DNA of 64,000 nt from Murdochiella massiliensis (GCF_900059565.1 NZ_FIZW01000002.1:496001-560000); one strand, 5' to 3'. Counted from the stretch's first letter, positions 25,732-35,774 are shown. Numbers and translations: made by a program. Notes: a model not told the origin generated them from the letters alone.

Positions 25732-25998
25732 TCAATAAAGCGTAATATCGTGCTTCAAATACGTCAGCAGCGCTTCAAGCGCCTCTTTCTCATCCGGTCC
25801 ATCCGTGCGCAAGGTGAACTTCGCGCCTTTTCCGGCGCCCATACTGAGCACACTCATAATGGATTTCCCGTTAAACACTTTATGATCGCGTTCCAAATAA
25901 ACGTCTGCAAGGAATTTCTTTGCCGTCTGAATGAAATTGGCGGCAGGGCGTCCCATAAGCCCGATATCGTTATCCAATACTACTTTTTCTTCGACCAT
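25732..25998 (-). CDS. HPr-like protein without the phosphorylatable histidine
   Basis: The 88-residue protein has the HPr fold pattern and normal length. The regulatory serine region is intact (NGKSIMSVLSMGAGKG, equivalent to Ser46). The active-site loop reads GLMGRPAANF where PTS HPr has GLHARPA: the His that carries PEP-derived phosphate is Met and the next Ala is Gly. It therefore cannot pass phosphate in a PTS but could still be phosphorylated on Ser by HPr kinase, as Crh is. I chose ATG 25998, behind AGTGGAG. No other PTS gene is in the window. Confidence 0.85.
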   Translation of the reverse strand: MVEEKVVLDNDIGLMGRPAANFIQTAKKFLADVYLERDHKVFNGKSIMSVLSMGAGKGAKFTLRTDGPDEKEALEALLTYLKHDITLY

Positions 25999-26066
25999 GG
26001 ACTTCTCCACTCTTCAATACAACACGATCACAACAACCGGATTATAAATTCCGTTCTCAGTAGGTC

Positions 26067-26612
26067 TCAGTAGGCGATAAACTTCGTTGCGGCACAACCG
26101 CAAATCGGGCAGTTCTCTTCCTTAGAGAGTGCAACAAAACCGCAAACCGGGCAGAGATAGACCGCATCATTGACCTCAAGGTCTTTACCCTGTGCAACCG
26201 CATCCTTCGCCTGACCGAACATCTCGGCATGTACTTTTTCCGCCTCAATGGCAAAACGCATCGCGCGAACCGCCCCTTGCTCTTCCTGCATTTCGGCTAC
26301 CTTAATATAGGCCGGATACATTTCGGTAAACTCAAAGGTTTCGCCATCGATGGCGCCCTGAAGGTTTTCCTCTGTCGTACCGATGCCGAAACCGCCGCGC
26401 GTTGCGACGTCAAAATCTCCACCAATATCCTTCATCGCTTTGTAGTGCAAGCCAGCGTGAATTTTCTCCGCTTCCGCTGTTGCGTCAAATAAGCGTTTCA
26501 CATTCGGAAAGCCTTCTTTTTCTGCCACCTGGCCCCAAATATTGTAACGATTGCGCGCCATGGATTCGCCACCGAATGCGGATCGCAGGTTTGCCTGTGT
26601 CATGTGATGCAT
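26067..26612 (-). CDS. rbr: Rubrerythrin
   Basis: The 181-residue protein has an N-terminal ferritin-like diiron domain with the E-x(n)-ExxH helices (GESMARNRY, AEKIHAGLHY, and AEKVHAEMF in the second half). A C-terminal rubredoxin-like Fe(SCys)4 site follows: LCPVCG and NCPICG. It reduces hydrogen peroxide in anaerobes, taking electrons from rubredoxin or NAD(P)H. It lies between the HPr-like gene and ferritin, all leftward, which groups oxidative-stress functions. Confidence 0.95.
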   Translation of the reverse strand: MHHMTQANLRSAFGGESMARNRYNIWGQVAEKEGFPNVKRLFDATAEAEKIHAGLHYKAMKDIGGDFDVATRGGFGIGTTEENLQGAIDGETFEFTEMYPAYIKVAEMQEEQGAVRAMRFAIEAEKVHAEMFGQAKDAVAQGKDLEVNDAVYLCPVCGFVALSKEENCPICGCAATKFIAY

Positions 26613-26770
26613 AGAAGCCTCCTATTTTCCTTTTCTCTTCATCGTCTCTGCTAAAAAAGAGACGGTTTCCCAACTCTCCCACATCTATCATATGAAGGAA
26701 ACTACTACTATAATAAAGGATTTTCGTCAAAAAGTAAAGGAAAAGGGCAATCGTTTCCTCCGAAATGAAA

Positions 26771-26807
26771 ACACACGGACAAAGACCTGTTGTCTTTGTC
26801 CGTGTGT
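26771..26807 (-). terminator. Terminator after ferritin
   Basis: A 16-base perfect stem (ACACACGGACAAAGAC with GTCTTTGTCCGTGTGT) lies between ferritin and rubrerythrin. On the minus strand a T-rich stretch follows the stem. Confidence 0.75.
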
Positions 26808-26835
26808 CGGTTTTCGTTATTCCTTTTCGAAGCAA

Positions 26836-27312
26836 TTAACGCTGACTCAAATAATGATCGATTTGATACAGAGCGCCCCAGTTCGTGCCGGCACGATCCA
26901 ACTGCTTGACCAGCGACTGGAACGTGGCTTCTTCCTCCACCTGCTCTTTAACATACCAGTGCAGGAAAATTTCCGCCGGCTTGTGGTCTTCTTTTTGCGC
27001 CAAGTCGATGAGCTTATAGATGTTCTTCGTCACCACCTGCTCATGCGCCAGCGCCTTTTGGAAAACGTCTAACAGGCTCTTGAATTTTCCCTCTCCCGGA
27101 TCGAGCGGACGATAGTGAACGGGATAACCGACCTCTTGAAGAAAGCCAATCATCTTATCTGCATGTTCCACTTCTTCTTTCGCCTGCATATCCATGAAAT
27201 GCTTCATGCCTGCCATATCTTCTTCTGCTAAATAAGCGGACATCGTCCGGTAAATATATGCCGATTCGAGTTCAAAATTCGCCTGTTCATTTAGGGCATC
27301 CAAAATCTTCAT
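26836..27312 (-). CDS. ftnA: Ferritin
   Basis: The 158-residue non-heme ferritin has the ferroxidase ligands: NFELESAYIYRTMSAY, AKEEVEHADKMIGFL with ExxH, and HWYVKEQVEEE. It stores iron as a ferric mineral in a 24-mer and limits Fenton chemistry. Length is a little below the usual 165 residues. It has its own terminator and stands next to rubrerythrin, consistent with anaerobic oxidative-stress defence. Confidence 0.95.
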   Translation of the reverse strand: MKILDALNEQANFELESAYIYRTMSAYLAEEDMAGMKHFMDMQAKEEVEHADKMIGFLQEVGYPVHYRPLDPGEGKFKSLLDVFQKALAHEQVVTKNIYKLIDLAQKEDHKPAEIFLHWYVKEQVEEEATFQSLVKQLDRAGTNWGALYQIDHYLSQR

Positions 27313-27451
27313 GTTATCCTCCTTATCGTTTTGTCCTATCGATTCTCTTGAACCGTCACTTATACTTTACCCGTATTTTTGCATGCCTAACCCAAACACC
27401 CTCATCGGAGAGAATCTGCTAAAATGGAGAAGAGAAGGCACGGAGGAAGGC

Positions 27452-28855
27452 ATGAAACGAAACCCGAAAAAAATGACGGTCTTGGAACAACGCGTGGCGG
27501 AAAGCCAGCGCCGTCATGATCGAAAGCAGGTCATGAAGCGCAATCTGAAGCGTCGACGCAGGCGTCGTCGCGTTTTTGCCTTGCTTTCTTTGCTGGTTCT
27601 TTTCGGTACCGGCTATGGTCTCTATACCGTCATCCGACGCACCTTTTTCAATGCGCACTTCGACCAATTGCCCACGCTTCGTGAACAGGCGAACCGAGCG
27701 GTCGTTGGCGAACTGTTGCCTTCCGATACAACGGGGCGTCCGCTTACGGAGGCGGAAAAGAATGCCGATGCGCGACAGTTGCAGGCGCTGCTGAAAAAGA
27801 TTCCTTCCGCCCTGTGCCCAACGGATCCGGATGCCGTCAAAGTCACCCTCGACAATCTGGTCGATCGTGCTGCCAAAACCGCCACGGACGAAGAATTCTT
27901 CGGCGTTTTACAGGAAATGGTCAAGGCCGCCGGCACGCCGACTTCGGCCATGCTTCTTCCTAATGACTATGCAAATCTCTGTCGCAACCTCGGCAGCGGT
28001 TTTTATGTTTCCGACTCTCCCTTTGCCGAGGCACTTTCCGATGAACGAGTGGCCGCGCGCTATACTCGTTTTCGTGAGGAAACAGAAAAAAAGAAAACGC
28101 CGGCGAAGGCGGCACATTTTTCCCTTCCCACTATGCGTATAGACCGGAACACGGATACCGCCATCCTTTCCGATTTTTCTTTTGAGGATGGCGCCTATCG
28201 CACACAAAAAGAAGATCTCGCGCGTCTGATGAAAGAAGCGCGGGAGCATAAGTATGTACTGTTTGACTTGCGCGACACCGGGGGAACATCGATTGAATAC
28301 TGGGCAGAAGGCATTTTGCCCTATCTGACCACGTCCACCTTCGGAGCGGAGACGCAACTGTTCTTTCCCAACGGATTTGATGACTATGTTGATTATCTCT
28401 CCGTCAAGGAGCGCATGGAAAGCATGGATCTGGAAGATGAGCGCCGAGATGTGACGGGATTACATAACGAAGAGACGAAGAATGCCGTAAAAGATACCGC
28501 CTACGCCAAAACGCTTACCATCACGACCAAGGGAAACACGGAAACCCTTGCTCCGGCCAATCTGGTGTTGCTTGTTGACCGCACCACAGGCGGCGCAGCA
28601 GAAACGTTCGCCGATTTTTGCCAGCGTATGCAAAACGTTGAACTGATCGGAAGAACAACGGAGGGCAGTGCGTGGAAAATTCCCGCTTTTCCGGTCAAAC
28701 TGCTGCATTCCGGATTTATCGCCCGACTTGATCCGGTCATCGCACTCGTACCCGATGATGAAGTTTTACAGGCGAAAACCGGTGTTCAGCCGGATACCAT
28801 GACGGATGAAAGTGATCTTCTTTCCTTTGCACTGCGCCTTCTCGCCACTCCCTGA
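27452..28855 (+). CDS. S41 peptidase-like membrane-anchored protein, catalytic Ser absent
   Basis: The 467-residue protein has a very basic N-terminus (KRRRRRRRVF), one membrane anchor (ALLSLLVLFGTGYGLYTVI) and an outer domain resembling C-terminal-processing S41 peptidases: YVLFDLRDTGGTSIEYWAEG and NLVLLVDRTTGGAAETFADF, then VELIGRTTEGSA. In active S41 enzymes the last motif reads (S)AAE or SASE; here the catalytic Ser is Gly. No PDZ domain is obvious. It may be a non-proteolytic wall or protein-binding factor. ATG 27452 has GGAGGAAGG upstream, so the earlier in-frame codons are probably untranslated. Confidence 0.65.
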   Translation: MKRNPKKMTVLEQRVAESQRRHDRKQVMKRNLKRRRRRRRVFALLSLLVLFGTGYGLYTVIRRTFFNAHFDQLPTLREQANRAVVGELLPSDTTGRPLTEAEKNADARQLQALLKKIPSALCPTDPDAVKVTLDNLVDRAAKTATDEEFFGVLQEMVKAAGTPTSAMLLPNDYANLCRNLGSGFYVSDSPFAEALSDERVAARYTRFREETEKKKTPAKAAHFSLPTMRIDRNTDTAILSDFSFEDGAYRTQKEDLARLMKEAREHKYVLFDLRDTGGTSIEYWAEGILPYLTTSTFGAETQLFFPNGFDDYVDYLSVKERMESMDLEDERRDVTGLHNEETKNAVKDTAYAKTLTITTKGNTETLAPANLVLLVDRTTGGAAETFADFCQRMQNVELIGRTTEGSAWKIPAFPVKLLHSGFIARLDPVIALVPDDEVLQAKTGVQPDTMTDESDLLSFALRLLATP

Positions 28856-28885
28856 GCATAATCGCACAAAAAGAGCAGAACAAGA

Positions 28886-28914
28886 AAACCGCAGCGATCT
28901 TCTCGCTGCGGTTT
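28886..28914. terminator. Bidirectional terminator
   Basis: AAACCGCAGCGA and TCGCTGCGGTTT enclose a TCTTC-type loop between the convergent S41-like and PIN/TRAM genes. Confidence 0.85.
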
Positions 28915-28940
28915 ATGTTTCCAAAATAAATCCAAATAAA

Positions 28941-30113
28941 TTAGTCCGGAAGACGTGTAAAAATCATCTTTCCTGCAGAAGTTTGCAACACCGAGGTGAC
29001 CACCGTGTCCACCGTGTTGCCGATTTCTTCGTAGCCGTTTTCTACAACAATCATGGTTCCATCATCCAAATAGCCAAGTCCCTGACCTGGTTCCTTTCCC
29101 GCTTTTATAATGCTTACGCGCATATGCTCGCCCGGAATGACAATCGGCTTTAATGCGTTCGCCAAGTCGTTAACGTTTAATACGGGAATGTTCTGAACGG
29201 TCGCCACCTTGTTCAAGTTAAAATCATTCGTCACCAGCCGTCCCTGATAGCGTCTGGTCAACACGAGAAGCTTGAGATCTACTTCTTTCGGCTTAGCAAT
29301 CTCGGTATTGTCGATGTGAATGTCCTGACGCGCTTGCGTCTGCATCTCATGAATGTGATCGAGGCCTTTTCTACCGCGCTCACGACGGAGGGCATCCGAC
29401 GAATCTGAAATATGTTGTAACTCCTCCAATACATAATGCGAAACGATGATGGGACCTTCCAAAAAGCCCGCTTTCATCACCTCGAAAATGCGCCCGTCAA
29501 TGATGACGGATGTATCCAGGATTTTCGGGCATGCTTCCGAAAATTCCTCTTCTTCCTCCTCTTCCTCGTCGTCTACCTCAGAGGCCTTAGCCAGACGCTT
29601 TTTTTTCTTTTTTTCATTGCTGCGTTGGATACGCTCTTCATCCCTGCGCATGAGATTGCCTTTGAACTGCTGGATCCCCTTCATGATGTCATCGTGATAC
29701 ATCGTCGCCAGTCTTACGCCCAGCAAACCGAGCACCGCATAAATCGTAATCGCAATTATTACGCCGATCACGTTGCCTACGCGACTGATACTCAGTTGAA
29801 GCACGGGGTTACTGATAATGCCGGCAATCAACAATCCGATAATCAACCCGATCGTGCGCAAAACAATTTCGCTAAGCGGCACTTTGCGAATTTGTCTTGA
29901 TAGGGCATCTACTCGATTGCGAATAAACCGTGCCCATCTGTCCGCCATGGCAAAAAATAATCCGAAGCCGATGGCCGCGCCGACCAGGTAGCTTATCATA
30001 CGCTCCTTCATGCCCCATCCCTGAATCAAGCGAAGGTCAAAGACGAGGTAGACCAGCACTGCTCCCAACGCGGCGCCGAGTATGCCGAATACGGCCCGCA
30101 TAACTTGTTTCAC
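28941..30113 (-). CDS. PIN/TRAM-domain membrane protein (YacL-like)
   Basis: The 390-residue protein has four N-terminal membrane helices, a charged linker (about residues 165-195, with EEEEEEEF) and a PIN nuclease domain. The PIN acidic residues are in ILDTSVIIDGRIFE, VLEELQHISDS and LVTNDFNLNKVA. A C-terminal TRAM RNA-binding segment follows (GQGLGYLDDGTMIVVENGYEEIG). The probable start is a GTG at 30113 with GAGGAG overlapping the end of carD. It follows carD directly, as in many Bacillota. RNA cleavage is the likely activity; the target is unknown. Confidence 0.88.
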   Translation of the reverse strand: MKQVMRAVFGILGAALGAVLVYLVFDLRLIQGWGMKERMISYLVGAAIGFGLFFAMADRWARFIRNRVDALSRQIRKVPLSEIVLRTIGLIIGLLIAGIISNPVLQLSISRVGNVIGVIIAITIYAVLGLLGVRLATMYHDDIMKGIQQFKGNLMRRDEERIQRSNEKKKKKRLAKASEVDDEEEEEEEEFSEACPKILDTSVIIDGRIFEVMKAGFLEGPIIVSHYVLEELQHISDSSDALRRERGRKGLDHIHEMQTQARQDIHIDNTEIAKPKEVDLKLLVLTRRYQGRLVTNDFNLNKVATVQNIPVLNVNDLANALKPIVIPGEHMRVSIIKAGKEPGQGLGYLDDGTMIVVENGYEEIGNTVDTVVTSVLQTSAGKMIFTRLPD

Positions 30114-30116
30114 CGT

Positions 30117-30635
30117 TTACTCCTCTTCCGCGCCGCCTTCCGGCGCTGCATCTTCATCCAAAGTGATGGCTTCGTCAATCATCTCTCCGGCTTCCTCTAC
30201 TGATAACGAACCAACGATGATGAGTTCGGAAATCAGCATTTTTTTCGTCTTGTTCAACATTTTTTTCTCGGATGTGGAAAGTCCCTTTTCCATATCACGG
30301 ATTTGCAAGTTGCGGACAACATCCGCCATCTCGAAAGGGTCCCCTGTTTTTAAGTTTTCCAGGTTTTCCCGATAGCGCTGGCTCCAGTTTTCCGCCATTT
30401 TCGTGGAGTCCTGACGAAGAATATCCATCACGCGCTCCCCGTCTTCATGACTCATTACCGGCCGAATACCGATCTTGTCCATTTGGTCCACCGGGATGGA
30501 AATGCGAATGTTGGCGATGGGCATCTGTAAAATAAAAAACTCCTGTTTCATACCCAACAGCTCTTTGGTTTCTTTGTCGATGATGGTCCCGGCACCCTGC
30601 ATCGGATAGACGACGCGGTCTCCGATTTTATACAT
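30117..30635 (-). CDS. CarD-family transcription factor
   Basis: The 172-residue protein begins with the CarD/TRCF RNA-polymerase-interaction domain (YKIGDRVVYPMQGAGTIIDKE) followed by helices that bind the upstream edge of the promoter bubble (WSQRYRENLENLKTGD). It stabilises open complexes and sets rRNA transcription level. An acidic tail (DAAPEGGAEEE) ends it. GGGGGTG precedes the ATG, and a promoter lies at 30706-30734. Confidence 0.92.
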   Translation of the reverse strand: MYKIGDRVVYPMQGAGTIIDKETKELLGMKQEFFILQMPIANIRISIPVDQMDKIGIRPVMSHEDGERVMDILRQDSTKMAENWSQRYRENLENLKTGDPFEMADVVRNLQIRDMEKGLSTSEKKMLNKTKKMLISELIIVGSLSVEEAGEMIDEAITLDEDAAPEGGAEEE

Positions 30636-30705
30636 GGCTTCACCCCCTTATTATCAATTATAGCGAAAAATGCCTTTTTTCGCGAGGGGTGCATAAAAAT
30701 TTAAC

Positions 30706-30734
30706 ATTTTATCGAACTCTTTCCGTCTTGTCAA
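30706..30734 (-). promoter_or_regulatory. Promoter of the carD gene
   Basis: On the minus strand TTGACA (30734-30729), 17 bases, TAAAAT (30711-30706), about 70 bases before the carD start. A second TATAAT lies nearer the gene at about 30657-30662, without a clear -35. Confidence 0.75.
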
Positions 30735-30761
30735 GATGAAATGTCGATTTATTTTCCTTAT

Positions 30762-32147
30762 TTATTTCCTTTGTTGAAGGATGCGCAGCACGTCCATGAG
30801 TGTCTTTACACAGACCATCTCCATCTGTAGCGACTTTTTCATGCGCTTTGCCAAGCCGGCATGTTCTTCGGCAATAAATGCACGACGAAAGCCGAGACGA
30901 TCCAATTCCCGCAAACGTCGTTCCATTTCGGTTGCCCGCTTCAGTTCCCCGGTAAGGCCGACTTCCGCACAGAAGGCATCTTTGCCGTCGATCGGCCAAC
31001 CACCTGAAGCGGATGCAATGGCGACCAGAATCGCCAAATCACAGATCTTTTCCCTCAAGGCAAGACCACCGGTCGCCTTAAGCACCACGCTCTTATCGTG
31101 TAACGGTTCATGCGCACGCTGCGCGAGAATAGAAACCAAGGTGTTCAAGTCGTCACGACGAAGGGAATCACCGATACGGGTGGGATAAGCATCATACGAT
31201 GGGGAAACCAGAGCCTCGATTTCAATAGGAATCAGACGGGATCCCTCTTTTTGCAAAGATACCGCCGCGCCGGAAATGGGATGATCACGCCGCGTTAAGA
31301 AAAGATCATAGGGGTTGACCACATCGGAAAGACCGTCTGCACTCATCTGAAACAGACCGACTTCATCGGTGTAACCGAAGCGGTTTTTGGTGGAACGCAA
31401 CAGACGCAGCTCATCCGAATAGCCGCTTTCCAGATACAGTACCGTATCCACCTGATGCTCCAATGTCCGCAGCCCCGCCATAGTCTCCTCTTTTGTCACA
31501 TGTCCCACGACAAAAGCGGCCATGGGCCGCTCCCCCTGCTTGCAGGCCGAAACAATCGCCGCAGTACACTGCACCGTTTGCGTCGGTGTTCCCGGACGCT
31601 GGGCAAACTCCGCCAGCGCCATGGTTTGAATGCTGTCCACGATGAGAATGGCGGGTTTCAGACGCCGACTCTCGGAAAGCACGGCATCCAGCGAACTTGT
31701 AGAAAGAATATAAACGTTATCGGAACATGTGCGAAGAATGCGCTCCGCGCGCATACGAATCTGCGGTGCACTCTCCTCTCCGGAAGCATAGAGCACACGC
31801 ACGCCTCGTGCAGCAAGCTTGCCGGCAACCTGTAAAAGAAGCGTGGATTTCCCCGCTCCCGGTTTTGCGGTCAGCATAGTGACCGCATCGGGCACCAGTC
31901 CGCCGCCAAGAACCCGATTCAATTCCGGAAGGCCGGTATCTATCCGATCGGATTGCGACAGCGGCACCTCGGGAAGCGGCATGGCCTGTTCTTCCGCCAC
32001 ATCCTGCATCCGCTTCGCCACGGCGCGCCCGGTTTCCACGGCCACCTCTTCCATCGTTCCCCATTCGCCGCATGCCGGACATTTCCCGCTCCAGCCTACA
32101 GCAAGGTGTCCACAGGCACTGCATTGATAGCGTGTTTTTATCGTCAT
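30762..32147 (-). CDS. radA: DNA repair protein RadA
   Basis: The 461-residue protein has an N-terminal zinc finger (CSACGHLAVGWSGKCPACGEW), a RecA-like ATPase with Walker A KPGAGKST and Walker B ILIVDSIQ, the RadA-specific KNRFGYTDE motif and a C-terminal Lon-type domain. It is a helicase that extends recombination intermediates. The ATG overlaps the clpC stop by four bases, the common clpC-radA order. Confidence 0.97.
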   Translation of the reverse strand: MTIKTRYQCSACGHLAVGWSGKCPACGEWGTMEEVAVETGRAVAKRMQDVAEEQAMPLPEVPLSQSDRIDTGLPELNRVLGGGLVPDAVTMLTAKPGAGKSTLLLQVAGKLAARGVRVLYASGEESAPQIRMRAERILRTCSDNVYILSTSSLDAVLSESRRLKPAILIVDSIQTMALAEFAQRPGTPTQTVQCTAAIVSACKQGERPMAAFVVGHVTKEETMAGLRTLEHQVDTVLYLESGYSDELRLLRSTKNRFGYTDEVGLFQMSADGLSDVVNPYDLFLTRRDHPISGAAVSLQKEGSRLIPIEIEALVSPSYDAYPTRIGDSLRRDDLNTLVSILAQRAHEPLHDKSVVLKATGGLALREKICDLAILVAIASASGGWPIDGKDAFCAEVGLTGELKRATEMERRLRELDRLGFRRAFIAEEHAGLAKRMKKSLQMEMVCVKTLMDVLRILQQRK

Positions 32148-34540
32148 GCTTCCTCCGCCGAGGTTACGACCACTTCATTCTTTTCCATACGCAACGTATA
32201 GGCGTTGCCCTTTTCCAGCGTCCCGCTCAACATTTTTTCCGCCAACACATCCTCCACTTTCGTACGGATGGAACGTTCGAGCGGACGGGCACCGAATTCG
32301 GGCTGCACTGAAATTTTTGTCAGATGGCGAAGCACCGGATCCGTATAGCTCATGTGATAGCCTAACGATTCCACGCGCGACATCAGCTCGTCCATCAGCA
32401 ATTCCGCAATGCGCAGAATGCTCTTCTCGCTTAAGCGATGGAAGACGATGATATCATCCACACGGTTGAGAAACTCCGGACGGAACGTCTGCTTGAGTTC
32501 CTCATGCACCACTTCTTTCATGCGGTCGTACTCGTCCATCTCGACGGTTTCTTCCACGCCGAAACCGAGCCGTTTTTCTGTCGCAAGCTGTGAGGCGCCG
32601 ACGTTGGAGGTCATAATGATGACGGTGTTGCGAAAATCGACCAGCCGCCCTTGGCTATCTGTCAGGCGCCCTTCGTCGAGAATTTGCAAAAGGAGATTGA
32701 ACACATCCGGATGCGCTTTTTCCATTTCGTCAAAGAGCAGCACTGAATACGGTTTTTTACGCACCATCTGCGTCAGCTGTCCGCCTTCTTCATATCCGAC
32801 ATAGCCCGGCGCAGCGCCGACCAGTCGGGAAACGGCGTATTTTTCCATGTATTCGGACATATCAATGCGAATTACGCTCTCCGCCGAGCCGAACAGCTGG
32901 CGGGCAATTTCTTTGGCTAAATATGTTTTTCCTACGCCGGTCGGTCCGACAAAGATAAACGTACCGATCGGCCGATTGGCCGATTTTAGCCCCACTCGAG
33001 CACGCTTTAACGCCGAGGAGACGGTTTCGACGGCATGGTCCTGGCCGATGACGGTGTGCTTTAACGCTTCATCCAGATGCAAGTACTTATCTGCTTCTTT
33101 CTCCGTCATGCGTGTCACCGGGACATTTGCCCACTGTGAAACGATGGCCGCAATCTGATCAAAACCGATGGTAGGCCATTGTTCCTCTTGTTCTTTTTGT
33201 TGCTGCAAAAACTCTTCATGTTGCGTTTCCAGCGTCGCTAAGGCATCGCGCAGCTTTGCCGCCTCTTCAAAATTCTGCGTGAGCGCGGCTTTCTGCTTCG
33301 CTTCTTCCAATCGTTCACGTTCCTCACGATAGTGCATTTCCTCTTGAGGGATGTTAAAGGTTTCCACATGGACGCGGGCAAGTGCCTCGTCGATAACGTC
33401 AATCGCCTTATCCGGCAAGAAGCGGTTGGTCAAATAGCGATCCGTCAGCTCCGTCGCCGCCACAATGGCATCCTCCGTCAGGCGGACGTGATGAAATTCT
33501 TCATAGCGCGGCTTGAGCCCTCGGATGATGGCTTCGGTATCCTCTTTTGTCGGTTCCTCAACCATGACCGGCTGAAAACGTCGTTCCAGCGCTGCGTCTT
33601 TTTCGATGCGTTTATGGTATTCATCAATCGTTGTCGCACCGATGATCTGCAAACTCCCCTTGGACAGAGCCGGTTTCAAAATATTGGAGGCATCCAGTGA
33701 GCCTTCCGAACTTCCCGCTCCGATAATGGTATGCAACTCGTCGATAAAGACCAACGCATCTTTTCGAGCCATCAACTCTTCAATGGTGTCCGAGAGGCGC
33801 TGTTCAAAATCACCGCGATACTTTGTGCCTGCCACCATGGTGGCCATATCGATGGAAAAAACGACTTTATCACGCATGATATCCGGTACATTGCCGGAGA
33901 CAATGCGCTGAGCAAGTCCCTCCGCAATGGCAGTCTTACCGACACCGGGATCGCCGATGAGAACCGGGTTGTTTTTGGTTCGTCGTGAAAGGATCTGGAT
34001 CACACGATTGATTTCGCGATCACGACCGATTACCGGATCAATTTTTCCGGCTTCCGCTTCTTCGTTGAGATTCTTGCCGTATTCGCTGAGATTGGATTCC
34101 TGATCCTGCTTATGGTTTTCTCTCAACATGCCGACCAAGTTCTTGTAAACCATGCGTTTGTCCACGTCGGCAATGGTGAGCATAACGGAAGCCATGCCCG
34201 ACTTGTCATTCAGGATGGCAAAGAGCACATACTCCGCAAAAATTTCCTGTTCATTATTTTGTAAGGCAATCTGACGCGCCTGTTCCAGAAGGCGTCGAAC
34301 CGACGCGGAAGTCTGCATAGACGGGTTTTCATCCGTCCCCGGCTCGTTATTGTTCAGCACGATTTTGCGCAGCGTATTGTAATTGGCACCGGCGCGCAAC
34401 AGTGCTTGCGTCTCCATGCCACCCGTTTTCATCATGGCAAGCAAAACATGCTCGGTATCGATTACGCTGTGTCGAAACGAGTAGCTTTCCGCTGCTGCAG
34501 CCTGTAGTAATTGTTGGACGGAGGTCCTTTTATACTCCAT
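32144..34540 (-). CDS. clpC: ATP-dependent chaperone ClpC
   Basis: The 798-residue Hsp100 protein has the double Clp_N repeat (residues 1-140), AAA1 with Walker [10 protein letters not shown], a UVR-like middle helix ([15 protein letters not shown]), and AAA2 with [15 protein letters not shown]. It unfolds proteins for ClpP. I chose ATG 34540, with GGAAGG upstream, which lies inside the end of mcsA (11-base overlap); the ATG 21 bases earlier lacks a good site. It is regulated with ctsR as part of one operon. Confidence 0.96.
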   Translation of the reverse strand: MEYKRTSVQQLLQAAAAESYSFRHSVIDTEHVLLAMMKTGGMETQALLRAGANYNTLRKIVLNNNEPGTDENPSMQTSASVRRLLEQARQIALQNNEQEIFAEYVLFAILNDKSGMASVMLTIADVDKRMVYKNLVGMLRENHKQDQESNLSEYGKNLNEEAEAGKIDPVIGRDREINRVIQILSRRTKNNPVLIGDPGVGKTAIAEGLAQRIVSGNVPDIMRDKVVFSIDMATMVAGTKYRGDFEQRLSDTIEELMARKDALVFIDELHTIIGAGSSEGSLDASNILKPALSKGSLQIIGATTIDEYHKRIEKDAALERRFQPVMVEEPTKEDTEAIIRGLKPRYEEFHHVRLTEDAIVAATELTDRYLTNRFLPDKAIDVIDEALARVHVETFNIPQEEMHYREERERLEEAKQKAALTQNFEEAAKLRDALATLETQHEEFLQQQKEQEEQWPTIGFDQIAAIVSQWANVPVTRMTEKEADKYLHLDEALKHTVIGQDHAVETVSSALKRARVGLKSANRPIGTFIFVGPTGVGKTYLAKEIARQLFGSAESVIRIDMSEYMEKYAVSRLVGAAPGYVGYEEGGQLTQMVRKKPYSVLLFDEMEKAHPDVFNLLLQILDEGRLTDSQGRLVDFRNTVIIMTSNVGASQLATEKRLGFGVEETVEMDEYDRMKEVVHEELKQTFRPEFLNRVDDIIVFHRLSEKSILRIAELLMDELMSRVESLGYHMSYTDPVLRHLTKISVQPEFGARPLERSIRTKVEDVLAEKMLSGTLEKGNAYTLRMEKNEVVVTSAEEA

Positions 34541-35156
34541 AAGGATCCTTCCTTTCTTCATTCAGGAGAATCAGATCATCCCCGATTTTATTCAACTCAT
34601 CGCGGTACTGCGCGCAGAGTTCATAGTTTTCTTCCTGCAGCGCAAGCTGCATTTTTTCCAGCAATGTGCGACGACGTTTACGTAATTCTCGACGTGTGCG
34701 GGCAAGCGCCAAGTCTCGTGCGTTGGTCGTTTTTTCCGGATTTTTATCCAAATTGTCGTTGCGTTCCGATGCAAACAGCTTCTGAAACGGATTGAATTGG
34801 AACGGATTTTCGCCATGACCTTCTTCGCGATCGTCCGCCTCTTCTTTTTCCGCATCCTCGGGAGAGATCACTTCCTCCTCGTTTTCATCGTCACGGATGG
34901 GAGGAATATTCGGTTCGTCGGGTTGCAGGAAAGACACCTCCATGCCCGGCATCATGCCGCTCTCCTGCGCTTTCTCAAGCATTTCCTTCAACTGATCGGT
35001 CAGTTCTTTTCCTCCCCATTCCTTGGGAATCTGTCCCATCATCTCTGCGAGTTTTTCCTGATAACAGGAGGCGCACATACGCACCTTCTGGGCTTTTCCA
35101 TTGACAAAAACCACGATTTCAATACTGGCATCGTGATCGCAAAAATCGCATTTCAT
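34530..35156 (-). CDS. mcsA: McsA-like zinc-finger/UVR protein
   Basis: The 208-residue protein has an N-terminal zinc site (CDFCDHDA, later CASCYQEK) and a C-terminal UVR motif (ALQEENYELCAQYRDELNKI), with a long acidic middle (NEEEVISPEDAEKEEADD). In Bacillus McsA activates the arginine kinase McsB. Here mcsB is missing and clpC follows directly, so this protein probably acts on ClpC or CtsR by itself. Confidence 0.88.
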   Translation of the reverse strand: MKCDFCDHDASIEIVVFVNGKAQKVRMCASCYQEKLAEMMGQIPKEWGGKELTDQLKEMLEKAQESGMMPGMEVSFLQPDEPNIPPIRDDENEEEVISPEDAEKEEADDREEGHGENPFQFNPFQKLFASERNDNLDKNPEKTTNARDLALARTRRELRKRRRTLLEKMQLALQEENYELCAQYRDELNKIGDDLILLNEERKDPYGV

Positions 35157-35165
35157 CGTTTCCCC

Positions 35166-35627
35166 CTATCTGAGCAAAATGATCAACATATTGCGCATGA
35201 TGCGCGCGCGTACACGGTTCCGTTCGGCAAAGGGCACATCCGCCAATGCATGGTCATCCATCGCCAGCATCATCAGTTGACACTCCCTGTCGATCAATAG
35301 GCCTTGATCCAAAAAGGAGTCTAAAATATGGCGAGCCTTATCTACCGTCACCGCATCCTGTACAACATCATCCAGCACTTCTTCGACTAATTCTTCCGGC
35401 GATCGTTCCAGGCGAATAATGCGAATATAGCCGGATCCTCCTCGCCTGGATTCGGTATAATACCCATGATACGGGGTAAAACGCGTAGTTAAGACGTAGT
35501 TAATCTGGGACGGCGCACACGCAAAACGTTGTGCGAGATCGTTACGTCCGATCTCAATCATCCCCTCATCTCCTTCTTCCATCATTTGAAGAAGAAATTG
35601 TTCGATACGATTGGTTAAACCCGCCAT
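35166..35627 (-). CDS. ctsR: CtsR, repressor of class III heat-shock genes
   Basis: The 153-residue protein has the CtsR winged-helix domain: LAQRFACAPSQINYVLTTRF, then GYYTESRRGGSGYIRI containing the arginine- and glycine-rich wing, the heat sensor. It represses its own operon and other clp genes. AAGGACAAGCT precedes the ATG. Two CtsR-box-like sequences lie upstream at 35775 and 35853. Confidence 0.95.
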   Translation of the reverse strand: MAGLTNRIEQFLLQMMEEGDEGMIEIGRNDLAQRFACAPSQINYVLTTRFTPYHGYYTESRRGGSGYIRIIRLERSPEELVEEVLDDVVQDAVTVDKARHILDSFLDQGLLIDRECQLMMLAMDDHALADVPFAERNRVRARIMRNMLIILLR

Positions 35628-35774
35628 AGCTTGTCCTTCTGTGTTCTCCTGCCGAGCGGTGCTTCCGCTTGACCGTTGGTTCCGTTTACTGAAACAACGT
35701 CCGGCGCTTCGCTCGTCATCTTTTCTTCGTTATTTTACGCAAAAATTATGCGTTTCCCGTGAAGATGTTTGCCA

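Noticed and set aside
28806..29153. Plus-strand ORF after the S41-like gene
   Set aside because: It crosses a bidirectional terminator and lies antisense to the TRAM end of the PIN/TRAM gene.
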